Below are positions 34,212 through 43,473 of a stretch of DNA of 64,000 bases, piece by piece. Source of the DNA: CALBTQ01 sp036725605 (GTDB lineage Bacteria; Lernaellota; Lernaellaia; Lernaellales; Lernaellaceae); assembly GCA_036725605.1 (NCBI GenBank), contig DAIMDW010000022.1:49741-113740 (forward strand), read 5' to 3'. The notes under the pieces were generated by a model that made no database searches, was not told the origin of the DNA, and was given only the letters and a program-made list of their open reading frames with translations. Each line of letters starts with the position of its first letter. Positions within the stretch are counted from its first letter, which is position 1. The translations under genes were made by a program, and so were the position numbers.

Positions 34212-36112
34212 GGCGTCGCTCCGATGTACCCAAGCTGCTTCAGTCGTTTTATCTCTTCGGGAGAAAGAGTCACCTGTTCGTCCGAATTTTTATAATACCT
34301 GTCAAGGAAGTGATTCAACTTGCTGTTTAACCAGTAACCGCTTTCCCCCTCGTTCAGCTTGATTCTTGCCGGCAGGCTCAATTGCAGATCCAGATAGGAT
34401 ACGTCGACCGGCGAGAGGAGGAATTGCCCGTTTTCGTAGACGCCGAATTGCGCTTTACCGCCCAGCGAGGTTTCGACAACCAATGGTTCGGTCCGACGAT
34501 CCTCCCGGGTCCAGGCCGGCGATAGCTCCGCAAAGGTAAAATAGGGCGATTTTTTGACAATGGCGGCGATCAACGCGGGCACTTCCAGTAACGAAACCTG
34601 ACGTTGCGTGTCCACCTTCTCCAGGTCCGTTCCGTAGACGATAAACGGCACGCGCACCACGGACGGCTGGCAGGTAACGCCGTGCCCGAACGTCCCCGGC
34701 TGTTGCGGATCGAAAACCTCTTCGCCGTCTTCCCGCGGATATTCGCCGAAGGCTTCGCCGTGATCGGCCACCAGAATGATCGCCGTGTTTCCCAGGACGT
34801 TTTTCGTTTTCAAGATATCGATCAATTGCCCGATGGCCCGATCGACGCGCTCGATTTCCTTGTCGTACATGGGCAGCCACGTATCGCGCGCCAACGCCGG
34901 ATCTTTCAGCGCGGCGCGCAAGGCGCGGGCGTAGTCCTTGGTTTGCCGCAGGTCGTCATCCGCTTCGTCGGTCAACGAGTAAGGCCAGTGCGGATCGAAA
35001 AAATGGCACAGCACGAACCACCTTTTGTTTTGCGCCTTGATCCATTCGCCGGCCTGCCGGGCCACATCGGCGGCCTGTTCCGACGCGATGTAATCGAAGC
35101 GTTCGAAGCCTTGATCGAAACCGTAAACCTGGCTGACGAACAGATGACTGACGAAAGCGGCGGTGGCGAATCCCTTGGCCAGCAGATACTCGGAAACCAG
35201 GGTCGCGTCCGCCGGAACTTTATCGGTCACCGCATGAATGCCCAAGTAGGCCGGATAGTTGCCGGTCAGCATCGCCGCATGGCTGGGCAGGGTCCACGGC
35301 GACGCCGACAACGCGTTGTCCAGGCGTATCCCATGTTCGGCCAGATAATCGATGTTCGGCGTTTTCGCCGGTCCGCCATAACAGCCCAGGCGATCCGGGC
35401 GCAGCGTGTCGACGCTGATTAACAGAATGTTCGGTTCGTGACTGTGCAACGTCGGGCGGGAAATGATCGCTCCGGCTTGCGGCACAAACGCCGCGAGACC
35501 GATCAGGCAGCAAACAGCAATCAGCCAAATCTTGTTAACCGGCACCGGCGTGGTCGTGCTTCCCTTGCGCATGGTGAGGCGCACGATCACCCCGACGATC
35601 AGTTGCGCCACCAACAGCCAACCGGCGGCGATGCTCCACAAAAGGGGGGCGTCCGATAATTTGAGCGTGAACGCGCGGTGCAAAAAGGTGTTGAACGCGT
35701 TCACGTCGGGGCAAAAAAACGGCAACGTGCCGCCGTGGGCCAGGGCGGGCGGAATCAACTCCCACATCGAAATCAACCAAACGATGCCCAGCGCCCAGCC
35801 GCCGATGAAGGAATAGATCCGGCGTTCGCGACCGGGCGTCAACCATCCGCTGATTCGCCAACTCAAGAGAAAAAGAACAGCCAGAAAAACGCCGGCGATC
35901 GTTCCATTCATTGAATTGGTGGCCATTACCCGCCAATTCAGGAATCTCCACCCGAATGGATCCTGCAACAGGAGATTGTCCATATCGTAGCTCAGCAGGC
36001 CGGAGTAACCCTGTCGATGGATTTCGAGCCAACCGAGAGCGTAGCCGACCAGACAGCCGCACAAAACCAAGGCGGCCGCGAGGACGAATCGAGCGTTAAC
36101 CTGTTGTCGCAT
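34208..36112 (-). CDS. Membrane-anchored sulfatase-superfamily protein, copy 3 (Thr-type)
   Basis: A 634-aa protein, first gene of the three-gene unit. ATG 36112 (MRQQVNARFVL) is chosen because it opens the first membrane helix; the frame continues upstream into the divergent leader. About five membrane helices, then LLISVDTLRPDRLGCYG, the nucleophile block SPWTLPSHAAM, CHFFDPHWPYSL and ILVADHGEAFGEYPRED. The C-terminus RLKQLGYIGATP repeats the shared ending. Sequence divergence among the three copies is large outside the metal-site blocks, which suggests old duplication and distinct substrates. Confidence 0.85.
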   Translation of the reverse strand: MRQQVNARFVLAAALVLCGCLVGYALGWLEIHRQGYSGLLSYDMDNLLLQDPFGWRFLNWRVMATNSMNGTIAGVFLAVLFLLSWRISGWLTPGRERRIYSFIGGWALGIVWLISMWELIPPALAHGGTLPFFCPDVNAFNTFLHRAFTLKLSDAPLLWSIAAGWLLVAQLIVGVIVRLTMRKGSTTTPVPVNKIWLIAVCCLIGLAAFVPQAGAIISRPTLHSHEPNILLISVDTLRPDRLGCYGGPAKTPNIDYLAEHGIRLDNALSASPWTLPSHAAMLTGNYPAYLGIHAVTDKVPADATLVSEYLLAKGFATAAFVSHLFVSQVYGFDQGFERFDYIASEQAADVARQAGEWIKAQNKRWFVLCHFFDPHWPYSLTDEADDDLRQTKDYARALRAALKDPALARDTWLPMYDKEIERVDRAIGQLIDILKTKNVLGNTAIILVADHGEAFGEYPREDGEEVFDPQQPGTFGHGVTCQPSVVRVPFIVYGTDLEKVDTQRQVSLLEVPALIAAIVKKSPYFTFAELSPAWTREDRRTEPLVVETSLGGKAQFGVYENGQFLLSPVDVSYLDLQLSLPARIKLNEGESGYWLNSKLNHFLDRYYKNSDEQVTLSPEEIKRLKQLGYIGATP

Positions 36113-36227
36113 AATGCCAAAATGTAGCTTGCAGATTATTTGTCTGCAAGGCGTAACGGGTTCGAAAGTTTGCAACTCCTCCCCCCGGCCGCTAAAATCA
36201 ACACTTCGCATGCCGGAGGAAATGTCA

Positions 36228-38357
36228 ATGAGGGCTACGGTGAATCGCAGTGTTACCTTCATGCCCCTTGGATACATACTCGGATTCATGCTGCTCGTTT
36301 CCACGGGTTGTGCTCGCGACGCGGAAAACGAAAACGACGAATGCACGACCCGGCCGACGCAGCCCGCTCATCAGTGCGCCGAGCAGTCGCCTTACAATCC
36401 GCCTACGGATGACGAGTACGATCCGTGGAACTACATCTTTAAAATCCCTTCGGATCCTTCCGAGTGGGCGGATTTCCGAGACCGGCTCGTGCAATGGCGG
36501 GCGGATACCGTTGCCGCGCTGAACTATACGGGAACGGTTTACGACAACCCGGACATCGAATGGCTCAGGGCTGCCTTTCTCAAAACCTATGTCAACCTGT
36601 GGAACGCCCTGTACTGGGATGGAGACCTCCAGCGTTACGATATCGACAGATACCTCGCGTACATGGATGAAAAGTTCGGGGACCTGGACATCCTCGGCCT
36701 GGGGTATCCGTACTCGCTGCTGGGCATCGACGGACGGAGCCAGTGGGATTATTTCCGCGATGTTCCCGGTGGGATGCAGGGTTTCACAGAGATGATACAG
36801 GATATCCAGGATCGGGACGTGGCCACTTTTCTCATGTATCTCCCCTGGGATTCGGATACCCGCCCGGAGGACAATCCCTTTCCCGGCGTGGCCCTGGATT
36901 TCCTATCCGAGACGGGTTCCATGGGCCTGTTCGTGGACACCGCCGCCGGTGTCGTGCCGGGGACCCTCGATCTGTTGCGCACCGTCAATCCCCGTCTGAT
37001 CACGGGTACGGAAGCACCCCCGCCGCTTGAGGAGATCGAGGAGACGCTTTTCAGCCTGATGGTCCTTACCGAAGGCGACGAGTTCGGCGTGATCATCCCC
37101 AAGTATTTCGAACGCAGGCACACAATGTACGTGCAGGCGGAAAACGGCAACGAGAACGACAATGGAAACTACGAGAACGGGGTTCATATGGCGTTCTTCA
37201 ACGGTTGCGGCTTCCACCCCGAGGAAGACAACTACGGAGACGTGTTTCCCGTCACCCCGCGGGCGCAAAGCCTGGTGCGGTTGACCATACCGATCCTTCG
37301 TCGCTACTGGCGCTTCTTCTCCAACAATGAACCGCAGGGGTGGACCCCGTTGGTGGACACCCTGGACGCCGACATTCTCGCCTCCCTTTGGCGATCGGGC
37401 GAAACACGGATCTGGACCCTGGTCAATCGTTCCGAGGAGGCCAGGTCCGGTGATGTCATGGTAGTGGAGTCTCGGCCCGGCGAAGTCTTCTTTGATTTGA
37501 TCACCGGCAGGCAGACCAAAGCGGCCTCGGGCTCGACGACACGGCTCTCCTGCGAGATGCCGGCGAAAGGCGTGTGCGCCTTCCTTGCCGGAGATGAAAC
37601 AGGCCCCGCTTTCGAGGATTTTCTAGCCGGGCAGCTCGAAATATTCTCGACAGCCGATTGGGACGGCGCCATGCCCGAAGTTGAAATCCTCGTTCACGAA
37701 CCTCCGGAGACGGCCCCGTATAAGACGGTGCCCGCCGGCATGACCGGGTTCGACAAAAATGGGGAGATAATGATGGAGCACCGCTGGGAGGGCCTCATCC
37801 CGGTCGAGCTGTCGCCCTTTGCCGTCGATGTCGAACCGGTGACCAATCGCGATTATCATACGTTTATCACGGAATCCGGATACGTGCCCGACAACATCGA
37901 TAACTACCTGATCCAATTCTGCGGCGGGCACACGGGCAGGCCCTACGAAGACGAAGCCGAGTCGCCCGTCACCTACGTGAGCCTCGCCGACGCCTCAGCC
38001 TATGCCGCGTGGGCCGGAAAACGCCTGCTCAAGAGCATGGAATACCAGTACGCGAATGAGCAGGGGGCTCTTCAGGCGGGACGAACGCGAAACTGGGAAT
38101 GGACCGGGGACGTCATCGAAAACCGCTTCAACCTGATAGTCCACATACGCGGCTTCACGGAAATCCAGCGGCCTCAATGCCCGGGCAACAACGAAAACGG
38201 CGAAAACATCTGGCGAGACAACTTCCTGGGCTACTGGCCTGACGCCACCTACCCGGAGATCGAGGAAACGTATTTCTTTCAGGAGATGTTCCTCGGCCCC
38301 CCAGGGATGCAGCGCTTCGCCACCCTGGGCTTCCGCTGCGGCGTCGATCTGGAGTGA
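36228..38357 (+). CDS. Lipoprotein fusing a barrel-like domain to a formylglycine-generating-enzyme-like domain
   Basis: A 709-aa predicted lipoprotein, signal peptide ending LVSTGC with C28 lipidated. ATG 36228 is chosen (GGAGGA seven bases upstream). Residues about 60-460 resemble a glycosidase-type alpha/beta barrel followed by a beta-sandwich, with motifs ILGLGYPYSL, GLFVDTAAG and a low-complexity Asn/Glu/Gly insert; I cannot assign a family. Residues about 500-709 form an FGE-sulfatase (SUMF1) fold: VPAGMTGFDKNGE, FAVDVEPVTNRDYHTF, PVTYVSLADASAYAAWAGKRL, WEWTGD and the ending GFRCGV. Only one of the two FGE active-site Cys appears kept, so it is more likely a binding or other non-FGE role. 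It diverges from the sulfatase-like unit across 115 bp. Confidence 0.75.
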   Translation: MRATVNRSVTFMPLGYILGFMLLVSTGCARDAENENDECTTRPTQPAHQCAEQSPYNPPTDDEYDPWNYIFKIPSDPSEWADFRDRLVQWRADTVAALNYTGTVYDNPDIEWLRAAFLKTYVNLWNALYWDGDLQRYDIDRYLAYMDEKFGDLDILGLGYPYSLLGIDGRSQWDYFRDVPGGMQGFTEMIQDIQDRDVATFLMYLPWDSDTRPEDNPFPGVALDFLSETGSMGLFVDTAAGVVPGTLDLLRTVNPRLITGTEAPPPLEEIEETLFSLMVLTEGDEFGVIIPKYFERRHTMYVQAENGNENDNGNYENGVHMAFFNGCGFHPEEDNYGDVFPVTPRAQSLVRLTIPILRRYWRFFSNNEPQGWTPLVDTLDADILASLWRSGETRIWTLVNRSEEARSGDVMVVESRPGEVFFDLITGRQTKAASGSTTRLSCEMPAKGVCAFLAGDETGPAFEDFLAGQLEIFSTADWDGAMPEVEILVHEPPETAPYKTVPAGMTGFDKNGEIMMEHRWEGLIPVELSPFAVDVEPVTNRDYHTFITESGYVPDNIDNYLIQFCGGHTGRPYEDEAESPVTYVSLADASAYAAWAGKRLLKSMEYQYANEQGALQAGRTRNWEWTGDVIENRFNLIVHIRGFTEIQRPQCPGNNENGENIWRDNFLGYWPDATYPEIEETYFFQEMFLGPPGMQRFATLGFRCGVDLE

Positions 38358-38576
38358 ACGCCGAAAGACAGGCTAATATTCTACCATTTATCATCCGAAT
38401 CATCCACGGCATCGGGCTCCTTTTTGGAGTGCGGCGGGGCAGGAATGGCGGTGCTTTTCTCACCTTGACGAACATGGCGTCCGGCAGCCCTCAAGGTTTG
38501 GCGGCGGGCGATTCATGTTTTGCGTTGCGCCGGGGAATCTGTTAAAAGGATATGAGATTTTCGTAAGGAGACGACC
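38358..38576. other. Intergenic gap before PHP lipoprotein
   Basis: About 220 bases with no gene. The last 15 bases hold the AAGGAGA ribosome site of the next gene. I see no strong hairpin with a T-run after the FGE-like gene and no confident promoter. Confidence 0.4.
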
Positions 38577-39869
38577 ATGAAAATGCGCGCCTGGCAATTG
38601 TTGTTTCTGATTTCCTTATTGGCTTTCGCCGTCGTGATCGCCGGTTGCGGCGATGATGACGATGACGACGATAACGATTCTGCACCGGTCGACGACGATA
38701 CGTCCGACGACGATACGTCCGACGATGACGACACCGGCGACGACGACACGCTCGACGACGACGATGACGATACCATCGACGACGACACGGGCGACGACGA
38801 TACGCTCGATGACGATACCGGTGATGACGATACGCTTGACGACGATACCGGCGACGACGATACGTCGGTTCCCGAAGGGTGTATCGAAGGCGAGTACGAT
38901 CCCTACTGGGGCAACCTGCACGCGCATACCGGATACAGCGACGGCGAGTTGACCCCCGCCGATGCATTTGAATACGCGCGTGACGAGGGCGGCCTGGACA
39001 TCCAGTTGATCACCGATCACCTCGAGCAGTTGTATCTGCCGTGGCCCACGATCAACAAGTGGAACAAGTGCAAGGATCAGGCGGACGATTACTACGTTCC
39101 CGGCGAGTACCTGGCCGACTGCGGCTACGAGTACGGCTCCGGCTTCATTCTGCCGCTCTTCCTGTCGACCGGCCACAACAACGTCTTTTTCGCCGAAGAC
39201 CTGATGCCGATGCTCCAGCTCGATTTCCACAATTTCTACGATAGCCTCGTCGAATGCACCGAATGCATCGGCCAATTCAATCATCCGTTGGACGATCCGT
39301 TCCAGCACTGGAACCATTACGAGTATTACGAGGACGTCGACGAGCGGATGAACCTGATGGAAATGAGCGGCACCGATTATCCTTGGGAATCCTTCTTCGA
39401 GGCGCTCGACGCCGGCTGGCACGTTTCGCCGATGTACAACCAGGACAACCACGGCGACGACTGGGGCACCAAAAACGACCGTCGCAGCGGCTTGTACATG
39501 GCCGAACTCACGCGCGAGGAAATGTACAACACGATGCTCGACCGGCGCACCTTCATGAGCTACGACAAAAACGCCTCCATCAAGATGATGGCCCAGGACG
39601 TCTGCTGGATGGGCTCGATTCTCAGCGGCCTGGATACCGTCACCCTCTACGTGGAAGCGTTCGACCTGGACGAGGGCGACACCTTCACCGCCATCGAATT
39701 GTACGGTCCGGAAGCGACGTACCTCGGGCAGATCGATTGCACCGCCAAGACGATCTGCACCGGCACCTTCGACGATATCGCCGTAACCGAGTCGACCTTC
39801 TTCGTCGCCAAAGCCATTCAGACCGACGGCGACTGGCTCGTCGCCGCGCCGATCTGGGTGACGCCGTAA
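38577..39869 (+). CDS. Asp-rich PHP-domain lipoprotein
   Basis: A 430-aa lipoprotein: signal peptide with lipobox VIAGC (C24), an Asp/Thr linker (about 26-102) made of DDDT-type units, then a PHP metallo-hydrolase domain starting YWGNLHAHTGYSDGE with the HxH and later TDH metal motifs, followed by further His-bearing blocks (FNHPLDDP, YNQDNHGDD). PHP domains are known metal-dependent phosphoesterases; secreted versions with this start are common in marine and sediment bacteria, but substrates are generally unknown. AAGGAGA six bases upstream supports ATG 38577. The linker likely spaces the domain off the membrane and may bind calcium. Confidence 0.85.
   Translation: MKMRAWQLLFLISLLAFAVVIAGCGDDDDDDDNDSAPVDDDTSDDDTSDDDDTGDDDTLDDDDDDTIDDDTGDDDTLDDDTGDDDTLDDDTGDDDTSVPEGCIEGEYDPYWGNLHAHTGYSDGELTPADAFEYARDEGGLDIQLITDHLEQLYLPWPTINKWNKCKDQADDYYVPGEYLADCGYEYGSGFILPLFLSTGHNNVFFAEDLMPMLQLDFHNFYDSLVECTECIGQFNHPLDDPFQHWNHYEYYEDVDERMNLMEMSGTDYPWESFFEALDAGWHVSPMYNQDNHGDDWGTKNDRRSGLYMAELTREEMYNTMLDRRTFMSYDKNASIKMMAQDVCWMGSILSGLDTVTLYVEAFDLDEGDTFTAIELYGPEATYLGQIDCTAKTICTGTFDDIAVTESTFFVAKAIQTDGDWLVAAPIWVTP
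38654..38872 (+). repeat. Asp-codon minisatellite (GAC/GAT/ACG units) inside PHP lipoprotein
   Basis: Tandem units encoding D-D-D-T-(G/S/L), with a 30-bp higher-order period for the DDDTL-DDDTG pair in the second half. Periods are codon multiples, so copy change would lengthen or shorten the linker without a frameshift. The antisense strand gives long Arg/Ser-rich spurious frames. Confidence 0.7.
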
Positions 39870-40041
39870 ATTAGGAATTTGCATCCCTTGTCCTTCAACG
39901 CGGCGATCGCCGACGCCGACACTCACGTGTGTCGCTTTCCCTGATCGCTTCCGCCGGAAACGGCGCCGCCCTCCCTGCCTGGGTTGGCGGATGAATTTAT
40001 TTATGATAAATATTTTATATTCAGCAAGATGATTTATAAGG
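39870..40041. other. Intergenic gap before SGNH hydrolase gene
   Basis: The final 50 bases (39990-40035) are strongly A/T-rich (ATTTATGATAAATATTTTAT), a likely promoter zone for the next gene, although no clear -35/-10 pair can be named. Nothing else recognised. Confidence 0.35.
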
Positions 40042-41085
40042 ATGCATATCGTGCATGCTGGTTATTGGAAGAAAATACTATTCTCTTTGTTCACGCTTTT
40101 CTTGTTGTTGGGTGTCGCTGAATTGGCGCTGCGCATCACCTCTTGGCAGGCCGAGACAATCGCGGTCGACCGATTTTCCGAAGATGCGCTGCAACACGGT
40201 CACAACTGGGAATTGGACGAACTGTTGTTCTGGCGGCTCAAGCCCGACAGCGCCGTGGACTACATGGGCGCGACGTATCGCGTAAACGCGGACGGTTTTC
40301 GCGGCGAGCCCGGAACGCATATTCCGTCCGGCAAGCGGCCGGAAAACAAAACGCGCGTTGTTGTCCTGGGCGATTCGGTTTCCTTCGGTTTGAACGTGCT
40401 CAATGATAACGAGGTCTATGCGGCGGTCTTGCAGCGGCACTTGGGGGAAGGCTATGAGGTGATCAACCTGGCCGTGCCGGGATACACCTCGTATCAAGGT
40501 AGGCTGTTGCTCAAAAAATATGCCTTCCTGCAACCGGATATCGTAATTGTGGGTTTCGGTTGGAACGACGGACTGAGCACCAATATCCCCGATCGGAAAC
40601 GAAAATCGTTTGCCCGAATTTCTCAACTTACGACGGTGCGCAAAGCCGCCCTGAACCTCCATTTGCTGTCCTTTTTACGCGAAATTATTTTCTGGCGCGG
40701 ACAGGCGCAGCGTCATCGTGTGCCGCTCGACGATTATCGCGATAATCTGATCGAACTGGCTCGGATGGATCCCCCGCACAAAACGGCCTTTATCGTGCAG
40801 CCCGACACGGGTTCCACCGACGCGCGGGAGCGGGAAGAAAACAATATGACCGTTCATCCTCGGTACAACGAGGTCGTTCGCGGTTTGTCGGCATACGGAT
40901 TGGTGGTCGATGTGGACGCCGTTTTTCACCAGTGTGGCGAACGATGCGGCGAGGCGGCGTATATCGCCACCGTGCTGCCCGACGGAAGTCACCTGACCGA
41001 TCCGATCCATCCCAACCGGTACGGCCATCGCTGGATCGCCGCCGCCTTGTATGACGCCCTGAAACGAAGCGGTTGGGTTTTGTGA
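40042..41085 (+). CDS. SGNH/GDSL hydrolase family protein
   Basis: A 347-aa protein with an N-terminal hydrophobic signal or anchor (about 11-28) and an SGNH esterase fold. The four blocks are visible: VLGDSVSFG (nucleophile Ser), VPGYTSYQG, FGWNDG (Asn) and DPIHPNRYGHRW (catalytic Asp/His). Related proteins act as acyl- or acetyl-esterases or O-acetylation partners on polysaccharides, but the substrate is not visible here. The ATG at 40042 sits almost on top of the AAGG ribosome site, while GTG at 40051 has ideal spacing, so the true start may be three codons later. Confidence 0.8.
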   Translation: MHIVHAGYWKKILFSLFTLFLLLGVAELALRITSWQAETIAVDRFSEDALQHGHNWELDELLFWRLKPDSAVDYMGATYRVNADGFRGEPGTHIPSGKRPENKTRVVVLGDSVSFGLNVLNDNEVYAAVLQRHLGEGYEVINLAVPGYTSYQGRLLLKKYAFLQPDIVIVGFGWNDGLSTNIPDRKRKSFARISQLTTVRKAALNLHLLSFLREIIFWRGQAQRHRVPLDDYRDNLIELARMDPPHKTAFIVQPDTGSTDAREREENNMTVHPRYNEVVRGLSAYGLVVDVDAVFHQCGERCGEAAYIATVLPDGSHLTDPIHPNRYGHRWIAAALYDALKRSGWVL

Positions 41086-41453
41086 TTTTTCCGCTTACTT
41101 CATAATCTGTTCTTGAACGCGCACATACAAGATATCGATATAGGTGATAACTATTCCAGCGTCATTCGTTCGATTGGGTCATTTTTCTTCTTTTGGCCTC
41201 TTTTCTTTTCCGGAAATCGTCAAGGACCATGAAGCCGGTTTCATGGTTTCCAAAAAGATCCTGAGACGTTTGCCGAAACCATGCATAAGGTATTAATATG
41301 TGAAGTATATTGCGGATCACACGAAAACGGGTCCTGGCCGTTTTTCATAAGGGCAAATTCATCGGAAGATTCGAAACGGATTATTGCTTCGCGTTGACCA
41401 AAAGAGATTTTTGAAAAATGCATATTGCCGACAACAGGAAGGAAGGCACAAGA
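41086..41453. other. Intergenic gap with small inverted repeats
   Basis: No gene. It holds an inverted repeat CCATGAA-GCCGG-TTTCATGG near 41228-41248 and a second stem GAAAACGG / CCGTTTTTC near 41325-41345. Neither has the stem-plus-T-run form needed to call a terminator with confidence. GGAAGG at 41441-41446 is the ribosome site of the following gene. Confidence 0.4.
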
Positions 41454-43220
41454 ATGAGACCGCCAATGAAGTTGATGCTCTCGCTGTTGCTCCTGTGGAC
41501 GTTGATATTCCTGTTCCCCGGAATCGGGCAGGCCGCTTACGGCAATTGGTCCGAGATGAATGAAGGCTCCGCCGCTAATTTGACATTTGGTTTTTCAGCG
41601 GCAAGCGATTCGGTTCTATACGCCAGCGGTTTTTCAGTGGTGGACTCCATGCTGTCGTTTACGTACGCGTGGAGATCCGATGACGGCGGGGCAACCTGGG
41701 AGCCCTCGAGAACCGCGGGGATTTTGCAAAGCCCCTGCGCGATAGCGCCCGACGCCTTTGCCTGGTCTTTTGACGCCAGTTTTACCGATGAAAACAACGG
41801 TGTCCTTGCGGGCATGGACTTTGAACGCCTTTGTTTTACGCTGGCGCCGTTCCCTTATTGCTTCATCTGCCTACTGACGTTTCAGCCATCCGTCTGGTAC
41901 ACCGACGACGGCGGCGACAGTTGGGCTTCCGCCGATTTAGGGCTTTTGCCTATTGGAAGAATCCTGTTGTCAGTCCAAATGGTAAGCCGGGAAATCGGGT
42001 ATACCGTGGGCATATTCGGCTACGTGGCCAAAACCGAGAATGGGGGAAAGAAGTGGAATCAACTGTCCAGCCCCTCTTCGAACGTGTTCGAAATATTAAA
42101 CGATGTTCATTTTCTCGATGAACAAACCGGCTGGGTTGCCGGCGGTGAGTTTGCTCTTTATAAACTGCCCGCCCTAGCGGCTTCTCTGGATAGAGAGTCT
42201 TTCGAAGCCGCCGCCCTCAGCGAGGGTTTTGATCCCGAAGCTTTCACCAACGACTTTCAGCACACCTTGCAGTATTTGAAGGATCCCATCTACCGGCATC
42301 GGTTCAATGTTGCTCGGGGAGGGGAGTCCACCGGAGAAAAGGACACGGCCGGCTCCATCTATTTTACCGAGGACGGAGGCGAGACCTGGACCACGCAATT
42401 TCAGTCTTCGAACCGGATCTTCTACGACATCGATTGTGTGGACGAAGAGAACTGCTGGGCTCTTGCCGAAGTGCAGAATAGTACGGACAACTCCTGGGAG
42501 CTTTACCACTGGGACGGAACTCAGTGGGATCAGCAGCCTTTGCTTGAAGAGTTGCCCGTGAAGCTTGACGCCGACTATATCCCTACCGCCGTTTTCTTTT
42601 CCTCGCCCAATGTGGGTTGGGTGGTCGGCGTCAGCGGCGACGGCGTAATCACCCAGGATGCGGTGATTCTTTTCACCCGGGATGGCGGCCTGACCTGGGA
42701 AATGGACCCCTTTAGCGGCGCGGCGAGTTACACGCCAAGAGAGGGCGAGGCTCTCGACCCGACCAAAGCGTGGATCATCGGCAACGATCTGGGGTGCGCC
42801 AAGTATTCGGGCGACAACGATCTTCCCATTGCCGATGCGGGTCCCGACCAGACCGTGGACCTGGACGCGTCCGTCGTTCTGGACGGTTCCGCCAGTTACG
42901 ACCCGGAGGGATTCGACATTACGTATCTGTGGACCCAGACGAGCGGCAACAATGTGGACCTGCAAAATCCGACGGAAAGCGGTCCTTCTTTCACCGCTGC
43001 GCAAGCGGGGGAATTCGTCTTTTCCCTCGTCGTGTCGGACGGCGTCAACGACTCGCTCCCCGATGAAGTGATAATCATCGTCACCGGAGAAGATGAAGAT
43101 GACGACGACAGCGTCGACGACGACAGCAACGATGATGATGAGGACCATGACGACGACAGTATCCTGCCTTCAGAGGACGATGATGACGACGATAATGATG
43201 ACAGTAGCTGCTGCGGGTAA
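41454..43220 (+). CDS. Secreted YCF48/BNR-repeat and PKD protein with Asp-rich, Cys-ended tail
   Basis: A 588-aa exported protein. ATG 41454 has GGAAGG seven bases upstream and gives a signal peptide ending near GQAAYG. Residues about 25-450 carry beta-propeller (YCF48/BNR) repeats recognisable by DDGG-TW type turns (DDGGATW, DDGGDSW, EDGGETW, RDGGLTW). A PKD-like domain follows (about 457-545: ADAGPDQTVDLDASVVLDGSAS). The C-terminus is a 40-residue Asp-rich tract ending SSCCG. This architecture is typical of surface proteins; the terminal di-Cys after poly-Asp is unusual and recurs in altered form in the protein at 49972-51210. Confidence 0.8.
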   Translation: MRPPMKLMLSLLLLWTLIFLFPGIGQAAYGNWSEMNEGSAANLTFGFSAASDSVLYASGFSVVDSMLSFTYAWRSDDGGATWEPSRTAGILQSPCAIAPDAFAWSFDASFTDENNGVLAGMDFERLCFTLAPFPYCFICLLTFQPSVWYTDDGGDSWASADLGLLPIGRILLSVQMVSREIGYTVGIFGYVAKTENGGKKWNQLSSPSSNVFEILNDVHFLDEQTGWVAGGEFALYKLPALAASLDRESFEAAALSEGFDPEAFTNDFQHTLQYLKDPIYRHRFNVARGGESTGEKDTAGSIYFTEDGGETWTTQFQSSNRIFYDIDCVDEENCWALAEVQNSTDNSWELYHWDGTQWDQQPLLEELPVKLDADYIPTAVFFSSPNVGWVVGVSGDGVITQDAVILFTRDGGLTWEMDPFSGAASYTPREGEALDPTKAWIIGNDLGCAKYSGDNDLPIADAGPDQTVDLDASVVLDGSASYDPEGFDITYLWTQTSGNNVDLQNPTESGPSFTAAQAGEFVFSLVVSDGVNDSLPDEVIIIVTGEDEDDDDSVDDDSNDDDEDHDDDSILPSEDDDDDDNDDSSCCG

Positions 43221-43329
43221 AACGGACGGAAAAAACATGTCGGACGGGTGACCCGCTCACTGCGGCGTGCGCCTGCCGAAAAAAAAGGGGGAAACCGAGC
43301 CTTCGCCCGATTTCCCCGATCATCAGCGT

Positions 43330-43402
43330 CGCGCCTGGAGGGATTTGAACCCCCGACACACGGATTCGTAGTCCGTTGCTCTATCCACTGAGCTACAGGC
43401 GC
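43330..43402 (-). tRNA. tRNA-Arg (anticodon ACG)
   Basis: A full cloverleaf reads on the minus strand: acceptor GCGCCTG/CAGGCGC, D-arm GCTC...GAGC, anticodon loop CTACGAA giving ACG, variable region, and a T-arm with GGTTCAAATCC. The discriminator base is G and CCA is not encoded. A34 implies use of the TadA deaminase for CGN decoding, as usual for this isoacceptor. Confidence 0.96.
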
Positions 43403-43473
43403 ACAAGCACGACGCCTAAGAGGGCGGTTATGTAGCACTATTGCCGGGCGATGTCAAGAAAGAACCAACCGGC

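Noticed and set aside
30424..36112. Classical formylglycine sulfatases matured by the adjacent FGE-like protein
   Set aside because: None of the three has Cys or Ser at the modification position; it is Thr in an APWT-type motif.
41228..41345. Terminators between the SGNH and YCF48 genes
   Set aside because: The two inverted repeats have short or AT-rich stems and no separate T-run.
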